Assembly (NCBI GenBank): GCA_015179025.1
Contig: WHUX01000239.1
Span: forward strand, 1-64,000
Origin: Terfezia claveryi
Lineage: Eukaryota > Ascomycota > Pezizomycetes > Pezizales > Pezizaceae
Direction: 5' to 3'
DNA: 64,000 nt
Positions 31,531 to 42,629 of the stretch are shown here, one piece after another (position 1 is the first letter of the stretch; every line of letters begins with the position of its first letter). The notes below the pieces were generated by a model, which had not been told where the DNA came from, did no database searches, and saw only the letters and a program-made list of their open reading frames with translations. The position numbers were made by a program, and so were the translations under genes.

Positions 31531-34362
31531 ATGCAACAATACAAGGGTGACAAGACTCAATGGGGCGGTGATACTATTGTCACCGACCTGCTCAAGCATG
31601 ATATACGACCTACGGCAATCATAAGTGCTACAGCAATCATGCGGGGTTATCAATCTGAGGGTGAGTATTTGGATATTACTGATACCATTTACGAAAATAA
31701 AAGTTTTGAGGTGTTAATCCGGAACCAATGTGCTATATGGACACAGGAGACGGTGAAGAGAATATTGTATGCAGAGTGTCCTGCAGAGGTAATAATTGCA
31801 GACTTGGGGGTGCGGTTTCGGGTTCTGAAGCTGGAGAACATATGGGGGGAGGAGAGGGGGATAACTATTTTGGATTATAACGGAACGGGTACAGATGGGG
31901 GCGAACCGTCACAGCCATTGGAGGAAAAGTATCTCGAGGTAGAAACTTCTGACCATAACTTCATGCCATATAGCTGGCTAACAGAGTAGATGACACCTAC
32001 CCAATCTTCATCAGCGCCTGCTACCATTGAGCACAGGAAAGCAGTCAGGCAGATGGGCTTATTCGACTCGCCAGAAGCAGTTTCGCCCACTAATACGGAG
32101 CATATGCAGACAGATGAAATCCCAAATTCGCTAGATCCCCCTACCCAAGCACTCCGCGACAGCGAGCTTTTTTTTGCAACAATAGTCAATACGACCGCAG
32201 TCGGACTGGCGATCACCGACGTATATGGAGGTTTGACGTTCACCAACAGTGCTTTCCATGAACTTGCGACATCTGTGAAGAAGGGAAATAATAAAAACTA
32301 TCTTACCTGCGTATATCACGAGGACCGCGAACACGTCAACATCATTTTCAACGAAGCTGTCGCCAGACGGTGCGCTGCGCAGTGGGAAGCAAGGACAGGT
32401 CACGACCACCCAGAGCGAGGATGGAAATACTGGGTATCATGGAACATGGTTCTGCAGACAGGGGAGCTGGGGGGTTATGTGCTTACCCTTGTGGACATCA
32501 CCCAATTGAAGCTTGCAGAGGAATCTCAGCGACAGTCGTCAGAACAGGCGGTTACAAGGCGGCGTCAACAGGAGGAATTCATAGATATTTTCAGTCATGA
32601 GTTGAGAAATCTGTTCAATGCGGAATTGCAGTGCGCCGATGATATTCGTACGGGGATCAAGGACTATCACACTAAGGGCGGCAATTTGGATATTGCTGGT
32701 ATTTCGGAGTCAACGAGTACGATCTTGATGTGTGTGCAAAACCAGATAACGATTATCAACGATGTCCTCACATTGTCCAAACTGGAGTCAAATTCAATGG
32801 TCCTTAGTGTGGTTCCGGTGGATGTGCAGATTCATGAATCTGTATTAAGGACGCTCAAGTTGTTCCAATCAGAACTGCAAACCAAGGGTATAAAAGCGGT
32901 GTTTATTATTGAAGACTCTTACACAGATATTGCGCTCGACTGGCTAAAATGCGACCCTTCCCGCTTTAACCAGATTCTCGTCAATCTAGTGACAAATGCA
33001 ATAAAGTTTACATCCTTCAGAACCGAACGCCGCGAGATTACGGTTACCCTTAGCGCCTATACCGCATCTTTCAAGCCACCGAGCATTGAAAACTCTCCGG
33101 ATCCTGACCATGATCGCAGTGACGATGACGATAGTGTGATTGCAGGTAAAGAATGGGGGAGTGGAGAAAAAGTCTTTGTGCATGTCAAAGTCCATGATAC
33201 GGGTATTGGAATGAGTAAGCATTGGCAAAAAAAGGTATTTCATCGTTTTGAGCAGGTACCACACCCAGGTGTGAATTATGGGGGTAGTGGATTGGGGCTG
33301 TTTATTTGCAAAATTTTGTGTCAGCTACAGGGTGGAAGAATCGGGGTATGTTCTGAGGAGGGAAAATGGAGCGAATTCGCATTTTATATTAGGGCCCGAA
33401 GGTGCGCGGCACCTCCTAACGCACCGGAGTATTGCTCTCCCAGCAGGATTCAAATAATATGCGATCGCACTGCACAAGGGGCCCCATCTGCACCGGGCAA
33501 TGGGACATTTACTCAACAGGAGAATGAACATACTCCTGCTGCCTCTCAATATGATATGTCCTCCCCACGGCACACAGATATACCTATCCGCCGCATGCAA
33601 TCTTCACTGGAGGTGTCCACAGTAGGCAGTGCTGTATGCGAGACATTACAATCCTCAAAAACTGCTTCCACCCAGTCAGTTACACCCGCCTCAGAAAATC
33701 CCTATGCCTACCGAGTACTCATCGTTGAAGACAACCTTGTCAACCAAAATGTCCTCCGACAACTGCTTTGTAAAAGGGGATATATTGCACATGTCGCAAA
33801 TAATGGTCAAGAAGGGCTTAATTTTATTGAGGAGAGCGAGTTTGGGCAGGAGGGTGGGCCGGAGGTGGATGTCGTGCTAATGGATAAAGAGATGCCTGTT
33901 ATGGATGGTAATATGGCTACAAGAATAATCAGGCAGGGGGAAGTGGAGGGCAGACTGAGAAAACATGTGCCCATTTTAGGGACGAGTGGAAATGCGAGGA
34001 ATGATCATGGCAAGCTCCCGTCTAAATATATTGTTTAGGAATGGGTAGTGTGTTGCTGCTAATTTTCCTGGCTGTAATTAGTAGCCGAGATGATCAGAGC
34101 AGGCATGGACGACATCATCATGAAACCCTTCGGTATTGAAGAGATAGTTGCGAAGCTTGACCAACTCGTCGGCCGGTTCGGGACTAGGAGAGCCCCTTCC
34201 AGTCATATTAATGGTCGAGGTAATGATACCATCCTCACCCCGACCACCACTGTCGCAAGCCGTCTGACCCATCTGGCGTCTCTAGTTTCCCTACCCCATA
34301 CCAGTCAAGCGAAGTGGACCAATATGATACCTGACCAACTCCACATAAAATTTACTGCCTAG
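31531..34362 (+). pseudogene. PAS-containing hybrid histidine kinase with receiver domain, one in-frame TAG
   Basis: A sensor kinase of the fungal multistep phosphorelay. 31531-31989 codes for an N-terminal region (LLKHDIRPTAIISATAIMRG ...) like that of fungal PAS histidine kinases, then TAG, then the same frame runs 31990-34035. Counting from the Met at 31990: PAS at about 60-175; H-box FSHELRN with His203, followed by LF where PL is usual; N-box VNLVTNAIKF (about 331-340); G1 VHDTGIGM (401-408); F-box FHRFEQ; G2 GGSGLGLFI (431-439); receiver VLIVEDN (576-582) with phospho-acceptor Asp632 in LMDKEMPVMDG. The end of the receiver, GMDDIIMKPF with the conserved Lys, lies at 34102-34131 beyond a TAG. 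An intron is likely around 34020-34089, but no GT..AG pair keeps the frame. The TAG at 31987-31989 fits a C to T or G to A change. If translation starts at 31990 the kinase could still be active. Confidence 0.85.
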
Positions 34363-34734
34363 CGCCTAGTCGTGAATGGGAACTTTTCATGCTGGACTTA
34401 ATTCATTCGCTACAACCGTATAAATCGGAATAGACCGTATTAGTAGACCAAGAATCGGGCCAATGGAGATTAGGGGGGGGCGGAATATAAGAACTCCACT
34501 CGGTAGGGCAGGATAATAATTAAGTGGATATGGGTAGATGGTGGTTGTTAGGGAATGGAAGCGAAGACACAGAGGCAAACTCACCAGCGCTAAAGAATAC
34601 ACAACACAGTCGGAGTATTGATTGAGCGGACAATTGGTATAACATTGGGAAATATCCTTAAGGTAAATTATTTGATAAAGCGGAACTAATATGACTTTGG
34701 AAAATATTCATCAGCACTAGATCTACACAGAATG
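34363..34734. other. 3' flank of the histidine kinase, no supported gene
   Basis: No motif seen. A short G-run lies at 34470-34478. Confidence 0.5.
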
Positions 34735-35125
34735 CAGTGGAGCCATTTATAGCGGAAGTACGAGCCAACTTTGATGGATATATTCGATTACCAGTACATA
34801 ATAATCAAGCTCGTTTGTCTGCTGAAAAACAGCGACTTATTCGAATATTCTTGCGCACGCCTAATCCGTCCAACAGATCTTCGCAGTCAGCTCCATGGTT
34901 TATCGATTTGATGATAATTCAAGCAGCAATACGTTACGGCGTTTAAGGAATAGTGGACATCCTCATGATCGAAAAGTGGTTCCAGAAGAGATGCCATTTG
35001 ATACTATTGCAAATATTCACTCGCCACATGCTCATCCAAGACTCTTTTTAATTCCTCGGTACCACGATAACCACTGGCTACATGATCGAGTTATTAGTAA
35101 ACCTCAGCAAATCAATATCAAGTTC
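34735..35125 (+). pseudogene. Integrase-zinc-binding-like fragment
   Basis: Frames give AEVRANFDGYIRLPVHNNQA, then YRFDDNSSSNTLRRLRNSGH and RKVVPEEMPFDTIANIHSPH followed by AHPRLF and RYHD. The order (charged R/K-V-V-P-x-E-E, F-D-x-I-x-x-x-H, H) resembles the HHCC region before retroviral-type integrase cores or related host-domesticated proteins. The CxxC half is degraded. Low certainty about the source. Confidence 0.4.
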
Positions 35126-35560
35126 AAACTGCAAGGGGTCAGAGGCTGGATGACAATCTTTTACGCCCGAGGGATTTTAGTATCAAGGTGGGCAGCAGAG
35201 TCATCGATGACACAGGGCACACCACAAGGGTCGCCTCTCAGTCCAGCAATATTTACGATTTAAGCATCCGGGGTAGTAAGGGAGGCGGAGATGGAAGCTC
35301 AGATGAAAGACTTGGATCAGGGTGGCAGGAAGCTCAGAGGCAACGAAGGAATGACGGTTTCGCCAGGCAGGGCAGTAGAGTTGGCGCACGAATCCCGAGG
35401 TCCTGGATTGATGAGTTGGTACGAGAGAGGATGGGAGCGAGACCGAAGACCCTGGTGTGGGCGAGAGGGTATTCCGGGGTGGATTGAAAGGAGGCAGGCA
35501 GGTGATCCAAGGCGGCGGGATACTTGCAGAGGATATCAATGCCCGATTGATATCCTCTTC
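35126..35560 (+). pseudogene. LINE ORF2 fragment: RT block and RNase H end
   Basis: 35140-35263 reads VRGWMTIFYARGILVSRWAA then SSMTQGTPQGSPLSPAIFTI, which is the non-LTR RT G-x-P-Q-G-S-P-L-S-P motif. It is followed at about 35400-35490 by a deletion-joined RNase H piece (ELVRERMGARPKTLVWARGY, SGVD). Most of ORF2 between them is missing. Confidence 0.65.
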
Positions 35561-37119
35561 CGGTGGCACCGGCTTGCATACGTCAAAGTTTGCTCCTGCA
35601 CCCAAAACCTAAGCAACTGGGGTGGAATAACAGAGCAAAGGGGATCCCTGTTTGTGTCTGTGGGAAAATTCAGAACATAGCCCATATAATGGATGCGCCT
35701 GGGTTGCGGATGGAGAGGTTACCTAACTAGGGTCGGATCGGGAGTGGTGGGAAAAGGTATAGGAGGCGCTGCGGCTGAAAGTATGACAGCGGAGGATCTG
35801 TTATTGTTTCGTCTATCTCTATTGTCCGTGTATATTTTCCGAGGGGTCGCACGGATCGGCCTCGTGGCTTGTCAATCGACCGGGAAGCTGTAGTCCCCCA
35901 TCATAGGCGGAACCTAGGGGGGGAAACTGATCCAAATCAATACCGCCACTATCTTTTGCAACTGACATTATGGGTAAGAGCGGGAATGTCGCGGTATGCT
36001 GGTAATATCATAGTGTACTGGTAATTTCGCTGCGTTTTCATTGAAAAAAGATTTTACGGACTATTTAAAAGTTTCAATTTCGTAATGGACCGCGTCTGGG
36101 GCGGGCCAGAACATACCGTGGGTCCTCTAGTCACGTTCTGTTGCAATATTGAATCAACTTAGCCGACTTCCATAGTGAAGAACGCTAATTTTTTCTCCCC
36201 ATATTATATACTCATGTAGGTATTCAACCTATGTTCCACAAGGTTAGCATATTTTTTCTTTCCTACAGGAAGGATACTAGATATTTACCTACTGCAAAAT
36301 TGTATCACAACCACAAAACCTGAGGATACCGAAGCTAAAATATACTGGAGATTGCATAGGGAATGGCACAGGATAGCACATGGGTATAATTTCACAGTTC
36401 CGAATAATAATAAAAAATATCCGGTTTCGTCTTACATGTTTTCATGACCACCAGGGTGGGTGGGGGGGGGGGGGAAATAATAATAAAAAATGGGCAGGCC
36501 CGTGCGTTGTAGTAAGGCTGACGTTGAGAACCAGGGTATATAAGTGCCAATCATCATATATCAATCATGACACAATCAATTCCAATAAACCCAATCCAGT
36601 ACTGTTCTATGTATGTATGCATGCATGAATATATATATGGTCATTATTTGATAACTACTTAGTGATTGCCCATTCCAAACTTCAGCAGACTACAATGGAT
36701 TTATTTCTATGAATCTACTTACTAACATTAAGTTCATGGTTGGTAGCTCATGATAAGTGAAGAAGTTCATATTCTAATGATGGAGAAAAGGAAAGCTAGT
36801 TAGAGATACAATACTGTGTTCACTGAAAACAAAGACCCTTAGTAACAAGAGTAACAGTATAGATTGAAAACTACATACATAGTAAGATCGATATTTTCAA
36901 TCTATGCTCTTACAATTTATCACCTGGGGTTCTTCATAAATAACTCAGTAACCTAGAATATCCTTCATTACCGTATTATACTCCTCCTCTGTTTATTTCT
37001 GATATATATCCTTATCCAGCATCATCCACCACTATCCTCTACCTCTATCCTCATTGATTGCTATCACCTATGCTAGGCCCTACATCACCTAGGGCGGATT
37101 GCTTCACGATATCCCTTGA
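35561..37119. other. No supported gene
   Basis: Contains a poly(G) run (about 36455-36474) and several AT-rich stretches. No coding or repeat family recognised. Confidence 0.5.
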
Positions 37120-37127
37120 TTAGTGCT

Positions 37128-37198
37128 TTTTTTAAATTAAAAAAAATACTCATTACTCCTATTCGGTCCCAGTAAGGGGACCATGAGGAGCACTTAAT
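37128..37198 (-). mobile_element. 71-bp LINE-A 3'-end stub with 8-bp target duplication
   Basis: On the minus strand it reads CTCCTCATGGTCCCCTTACT, GGGACCGAATAGGAGTAATG, then AGTATT and an A/T-rich tail: exactly the LINE-A terminus. TTAGTGCT occurs at 37120-37127 and again at 37199-37206. This is an extreme 5' truncation of a plausible retrotransposition event. Confidence 0.85.
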
Positions 37199-37206
37199 TT
37201 AGTGCT

Positions 37207-37829
37207 ATCCCATGGAATCCCCCTTAGCTCTTATTATTTTCCGCTGCTATGTAGAACTTCGTTATAAGCAGGTCGTCGGGCGGTCGACCCCCATTCTTAT
37301 AAGGAATATATGCATTCGTATACCCCTATATATATACATCCGAATACCCCCTAAAAGTTCCCCTCCGCCCAACCCTAGCAGTCCTGCAATGTACTTTGTC
37401 TTTAGAGGCGTATTTCTGCTGTTTGTGCAACCTCAATTCGGCGTCGTTTCCTGTAGGAATGACTGCTGTTGGGTTGAATCCATGATTTCGGCTTAGGGTT
37501 TATATAGTGTAAGAGTTTCTAATGCTTTCATTTTCTGTCCAAATTTGGCGCTTGGCGGTGATAGGCGGAGGCATATTCATGTAGCAGAGGTTGAACGAGC
37601 CTTATAAGCCTTCCTCAGCATTGCGTTATCATCTGCTAATAAACCCTGGTACTAACTAAATAACCCCGGCTTATAAGTGTTTAAATCCTCCCATTTTTTT
37701 TGTAAGAGAAAATCTAAGATTATATTATGCACATAGAGTTTTTTTGCTTATTTTGTATGAGGGCCGTCATCACCTGGCCTTATAGCAAATTTATTCTTGT
37801 AATGGAAATGCTTATAACGAGATTCTACT
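37207..37829. other. No supported gene
   Basis: Short frames only. Ends at the copia RNase H remnant. Confidence 0.45.
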
Positions 37830-37904
37830 ACGCTCCTATACATTCCAAGCCATGATAACCTGGCCGATTTATGAACCAAAGCACTGCCACGCCCATGACT
37901 GTTT
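37830..37904 (+). pseudogene. Ty1/copia RNase H C-terminal remnant
   Basis: The frame reads SHDNLADL(stop)TKALPRP, the last conserved block of copia RNase H (D-N-x-A-D-x-x-T-K-x-L). TGA replaces a codon that reads TGT in the copy at 42470. It lies immediately before the LTR at 37905-38127. Confidence 0.75.
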
Positions 37905-38127
37905 TTATTGTCTTACATATGGCCTTCACATGTGCTAAGGTTCCGCACATATGGCGTATTTGTCCTTCTCCATATGATCTCATGCGTATTCATGTGATCC
38001 ACCTTGCTGAGTACCGAATAAGATCAATACAAAGCTATCTACCTATCTCTTCATCTCTTCACTATTCGCACGTCCTCTTGACTCCTTCCTTCACTGGACT
38101 CACGGCTCCCGCTCATCTATTCTTATA
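37905..38127 (+). repeat. Copia LTR, internal sequence on both sides
   Basis: Its right part matches the solo LTR at 10081-10573 (CACATATGGCGTA and CACTGGACTCACGGCTC). It is preceded by an RNase H end and followed directly by a primer-binding site, so it is shared by two copia elements in tandem or results from recombination. The left boundary is approximate. Confidence 0.6.
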
Positions 38128-38141
38128 GGTTATGAGCCCGG
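38128..38141 (+). promoter_or_regulatory. Primer-binding site matching the anticodon region of initiator tRNA-Met
   Basis: GGTTATGAGCCCGG is complementary to the anticodon stem-loop of initiator tRNA-Met (GGGCTCATAACC core). Drosophila copia primes from a half-tRNA-iMet in the same way with GGTTATGGGCCC. Its position directly after the LTR fits. Confidence 0.7.
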
Positions 38142-38171
38142 TCAAACGCTCAGAGCCACACACGAATTACA

Positions 38172-39470
38172 ATGTCTGCCGAAGCCGGTCCATTGTCTCG
38201 GGAAAGTTCCAAGGGAGTTTTTCTTCCACCTCCAAATTCTCCTGACAGTGATAACGATTATGAGGGTATAGTGCATGTATCCACTGCAAGATCACCTCTA
38301 CTCCCCTTAGCTCCGGAGGAACTGGCTGCACAAGCTGCACCGGCTGGCACGAACACAAGCTTACTTGCTGCAACGAACACGAATACAAGCTTACCTGCTG
38401 GGACGAACACGAGCAAACCTCCGGGCCAACCTAAGGGCCTAGCGAGCCCTAATACAGGCAAACCACATAACTCCCGGTATGATCTAAAGCCTAAAAAAGG
38501 CAAGAATAGCTGCTATAGCACAAGATCTATCCAACGTTGATCCAACACAGCCTCCCATACAGCCGTCAGAAACCAGCTGCCATACGATATGAACTTGCAC
38601 TTCTTGCTGCTGACATCAACGGCGAACCTAAGGCATGTGCGCAAGCAACATCAGGACCCGATTCCCCTAAATGGTTTGAGGCAATGCGTGCAGAAGTCAA
38701 AGCATTGGCGGATAAACCCTCTAATCGCAACATTGTGGGCTGCAAATAGGAATATAAGATTAAAAGGGATGCAGCAGGCAATATCAGCCGTTGAAGAAAG
38801 CCTGGTAGCTCAGGGATTGTCTCAACAACCCGGTACGGATTTTGATGAGGTTTTCGCTCCAGCAGTCAGATATGACTCCCTCCGCTTGCTCATTGCCAAA
38901 TCTACCGTATGTGCTCAGACTGGGCCACAAGACCAGCTCAATATCAGAGGCACATTCCTCAATGGATATGTCAAGGAAGAGGTCTATATGCGTTTACCCC
39001 CAGGTCATGAACAACTCGATTGTTGTGCTCGTCTGAATCGATCGATATATGGACTTAAACAGACTCCAAGGCAGTGGTACGGAAGATTGACGGCCTTATA
39101 CCACTTGGCTACAAAGCAGCAAATTTTGACCCTTGTGTCTTAATCCACCTTAGCCACAATATTATTATTGCAAAATATGTCGATGATATTACAATCTTTG
39201 ATGCCAGTCTACTCAGTCAAGAACTCAAAGATCACTTAAGAAAGTCAGTGATCTAGGTCCTCTGAATTGGTTATTCAGCATACAGATTGAATGGCATCAG
39301 AATTCGGTTACCTTATCACAGCAAACATATGTAGTCCAATTACTGGCGAAATTTGGGATGGACATATGCAGCCCACTCATTCTATGTGTTGGTTAAGGCT
39401 GAAGAAGAAAATGATCTTGCTGATGTTTCCCTATACCTGCTGAGAGATCTGAAGCTCCAAAGCTTAGAGG
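38172..39470 (+). pseudogene. Ty1/copia polyprotein fragment: linker plus reverse transcriptase (copia-1)
   Basis: 38172-38540 (122 aa) reads AEAGPLSRESSKGVFLPPPN, then TNTSLLAATNTNTSLPAGTN repeats. This is a low-complexity linker of the kind found between copia integrase and RT. RT follows in shifting frames: KWFEAMRAEVKALADKPSNR, NIVGCK(stop)EYKIKRDAAGNISR, QGLSQQPGTDFDEVFAPAVR, LNIRGTFLNGYVKEEVYMRL, LNRSIYGLKQTPRQWYGRL and NFDPCVLIHLSHNIIIAKYV with DDITIF (the YVDD box intact), to about 39470. At least four frameshifts. Gag, protease and integrase are absent, so the copy is internally deleted. Confidence 0.85.
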
Positions 39471-39499
39471 TCATCAGGAAGAGGCGTTAAAAGAGAGCA

Positions 39500-40760
39500 A
39501 GCTGACTAAAGCGTGATTGTGAGATTGCAGCTGCAAATTGAGAGAGAATTCACAAACTCTGCGCCGCAACCCTCGGGACAGCTATATAACCCGAATCAGT
39601 TTGGACGACAAGATATTCCGTCGAGATCACAAGGAGGAGTTGCTGCGAACGCTTCAGATTTGCTGACTATGATTAAGGTACAGCAAGCAAAGGTGGTGCC
39701 GGCCGACATTAAAAAGATTTAAGCAGCACAAGGAGATAGGCGCTGTTGACCTCAAGGACTTCCAAACCCTCCCTTACTCCAGCTAGCCACTTGTGATCAC
39801 CGGTCGAAAAGAAAAAAAAATTCTTGCACTACGCATACAGATACCTGAATCATTTCTACGTAGCCTCAGGATAGCAAACATCTCCTGCCACAGCATGAGG
39901 CAAAATCCGGACGCCGAGGGGATTACAAGACCCGCAACTACTGTTTGTGGGCCAAGTATGCGAATTATCCATATATGAGCAGAGATTTGCTAGAGGACGG
40001 CGATGGGGCTAAGGAGTGGCAATCGGTACCGGCCCCGAGTAAGAGGTTGCTATTGGGATGGTGGATCTCTCGACGAGATGAATGCATATCGCTACGAGCA
40101 ATTGATAGAGGAGATGTGCATTATCGAGGAAATTCGTTATATTTAGGACGGGATGGGACCTACAGCAGTATTCGAGTTCCATTCCAGTTTTGGATGAGGA
40201 GGGCCGAGTCAGGGTATGGCAAGAAGATTGGGTGAGAAAGGCTTTGAAGGTGAAAGAGTATAAGATAGAGGAGATGAGGGCGACTTCGAGTATGGTGACG
40301 CTAGATCGATCCACCGATGCCAAAAGGCCTCTTAAGGGGGGGCTAGTGCAAGCCAGATACCAAAAGGAATGGTTGCGGAAGCTAGTAAAGTGGAATATTC
40401 GCAAGGGTTGATGCATAAAAGTGCATAAGGCTGCGCCAGCACAATGTGATCTAAATGTGCACGATGGGAAGTTCGAAAGAACATTCGTAATAAAATGAAG
40501 TTTTGGCAGCCTCATGATTCGACAACACCATCAATCAAGACTGAATATCTGCACCCGATAAACCAGCAAAAGAGCCAGAGGTTACATTGGAAGACCAAAT
40601 ATCAGGATATCGAGGTTCTATATGATCTTGAACCTAGCAAGAAGCGAGAGAAAAGGTCATCGAAGAAAGGAATTAAAAAAGAGGATGAAATTAAGGTTAC
40701 TCCAATGTGGATGCAAATGCGAGGAAACCTTGATCCAGAAAAGATCGCTCATACGCTTAT
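39500..40760 (+). pseudogene. Unassigned Gag-like retroelement protein, C-terminal part (Gag copy 1)
   Basis: Contains a degraded zinc knuckle (CYW..., about 40048) and a distinctive downstream domain: DECISLRAIDRGDVHYRGNS, LYLGRDGTYSSIRVPFQ, WQEDWVRKALKVKEYKIEEM and SSMVTLD (40076-40310). A basic region follows (SKKREKRSSKKGIKKEDEIK, about 40640-40700). The same domain occurs at 42180-42290 and 46960-47160. I do not recognise the family. The knuckle and its position suggest nucleocapsid plus an extension. Confidence 0.6.
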
Positions 40761-40784
40761 GAGCAGTGAAGGACTGAATACGAA

Positions 40785-40985
40785 GAGATTTTGGCACATC
40801 TACAGTCGAAGCTGAATACATCGCTCTGTCTACAGCGGCCAAGCAAATATTTGTGGCTACAGCATGCGGATGAGTTATATATAGCTATTTTGACAAGGGG
40901 AGTAAATATTCTTCAAGAAAAAATTTGGGCAACTCCAAAACGGAAGATCTTTGTCAAGAGGAAAACATTGAAATTGTTCTTTGGC
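40785..40985 (+). pseudogene. Ty1/copia RNase H fragment
   Basis: STVEAEYIALSTAAKQ at about 40800-40850 is the conserved T-x-E-A-E-Y-x-A-L block of copia RNase H. The downstream frames decay. It may belong to the same copia element as the pieces at 38172-39470 and 42300-42540, now separated by Gag segments. Confidence 0.7.
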
Positions 40986-41005
40986 CGTGAAATCAGCAGA
41001 ACGAT

Positions 41006-42290
41006 TTGAATTCGCTCGGCGGAAATATCGGTCGCGACGGCGTAGAATTTACTCAATTGGACAAGGGTTTTCAACGGAAATTCAGAACACCTCCTTGTTG
41101 CGGATTTGTCCGGAAACTGGTGTCAGTGGATATAATTCGGGAAGTGGGGAGAGTTCAAATGGAGGAGGGAAACAACCAGCGCAGGAGATTAGAAAAGAGA
41201 GATCAGGCAGTTATATGTACACCACCATCTAGGGAAATACAGATTGCGACATTGGGGCCGGTGACCTTCTAACCGTTGCCAGGACAATTAGGAGCGACAC
41301 AGATGTTACGGCATTTATTGCTACATGGGAGAACCTCGCTTGGAATGGTTTAGTGAGCAGAAGATTGACAGAATCATCCCATACTGTTAGAAATCAATTG
41401 GCAGGTACCTCAAGACTATCAAGCCATATAGAGACAATGACTGGGAGGAATCTAAACGATAGCTATTAAAAGACTTCAGGGGAGCAATTCGGAGCAAAAA
41501 AAGGTCACGGTTAAGGATTTACGGGGATTGTTTCAGAGATGAGAAAAGAGGAGAACCCAAGCTCGGTGATTCTAGGACCTTTATTATCGAGTATAGTGAA
41601 AGGTCAGAGACGCTGTTAGAAAAGCGATGGTTGGATGAGTGTACAAGTACTTTATTTCTAACGGTATTCAGGATTAGGACCAGGGATAAGTTATGCAAGA
41701 AGTGCAAAATCGATCTGGCAGTGCTTGAGGCTACCAGGAAAAGTGAGAAATGGTAAAACTTGCAGCACTCGAATGGTCAGAGGACGAGGGAGCCCAAATG
41801 GTTCGATTCTTCCGAGAAGAGGAGGATGAGTTTGAGTACAAGGAACGAGAACCGGCAACAAGAGAAGACAAAGGATGTTCTGAAGAAAAATGCAACTTCG
41901 GATCCCATGGATGAAATAGTGAACCAGCTCCAGGAATTCAAACTTCAGCATGTTGGGGTTCAGCGGTCTGTTATGAAGCAAGTATTAAAGCGGGACTTGG
42001 AAATTGCGGAGTTTAAGAGGCTAGCTGCATCGGCTGGAAAGACTCAACCAACCCAGCAACTCTATAACCCCAATCAGTACGCGAGGCAGGAGTATTAACA
42101 GAATACCTGGGAATCAAGGGCAAGGGAACGTGCCCAAGATTAGGAGGTGTTACTGGAATGGCGGATTGCACTAACGCGATGAGTGCAAAGTGCTGGAGAA
42201 AGCTATCGAGCGTGGGGAGGTGCACTATCGTGGAACTTCGCTGTTCTTGGGACAAGAGGGAACGGAAGCGGAAATAAGGATTCCCTGTCC
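41006..42290 (+). pseudogene. Unassigned Gag, most complete copy (Gag copy 2)
   Basis: The N-terminus reads EKRDQAVICTPPSREIQIAT, then GDLLTVARTIRSDTDVTAFI and ATWENLAWNGLVSRR. A capsid-like part follows: TIKPYRDNDWEESK, KVTVKDLRGIV, RTFIIEYSERSETLLEKRWL and DKLCKKCKIDLAVLEATRKS. Then come an acidic linker, IVNQLQEFKLQHVGVQRSVM, LYNPNQYARQEY and the CYW(C)-DG-H...DEC knuckle at about 42138-42185. It ends KAIERGEVHYRGTSLFLGQE and GTEAEIRI. About six frameshifts or stops. Its length (about 430 codons) is Gag-like. No pol for this family is present in the window. Confidence 0.65.
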
Positions 42291-42294
42291 TATC

Positions 42295-42545
42295 ATTCCT
42301 ACTGCTTAAAGTACGAACAACGATGGCACTATCGACCTGATCTCAAATCGTCGAATCAGCGATTGAAGCAAGCACATCGATGTGGCTTATCACCATGTAT
42401 GGGTCTAGTTGAGACTGGGAAGCCCGCCGTCCTATACCTATATTCTAAGCCAGGATAACCTGGCCGATTTATGTACTAAACAACTGCCACGTCCACGACT
42501 CTTTTTGGGATATCGTCCTAGGCAAAACATAACTCTTTTACTATT
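42295..42545 (+). pseudogene. Ty1/copia RNase H end
   Basis: In one frame: NDGTIDLISNRRISD(stop)SKHIDVAYHHVWV, then SQDNLADLCTKQLPRPRLFL and GYRPRQNITLL. This is the C-terminal block of copia pol. It begins immediately after the Gag copy 2 fragment ends. Confidence 0.8.
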
Positions 42546-42629
42546 CAATTCTTTTCCCCCACTTTACCATGGTGTTTTATAGTTTTTTTTTATCGACACA
42601 TCAATTTCGACTATTCATATTTCAGCGAT

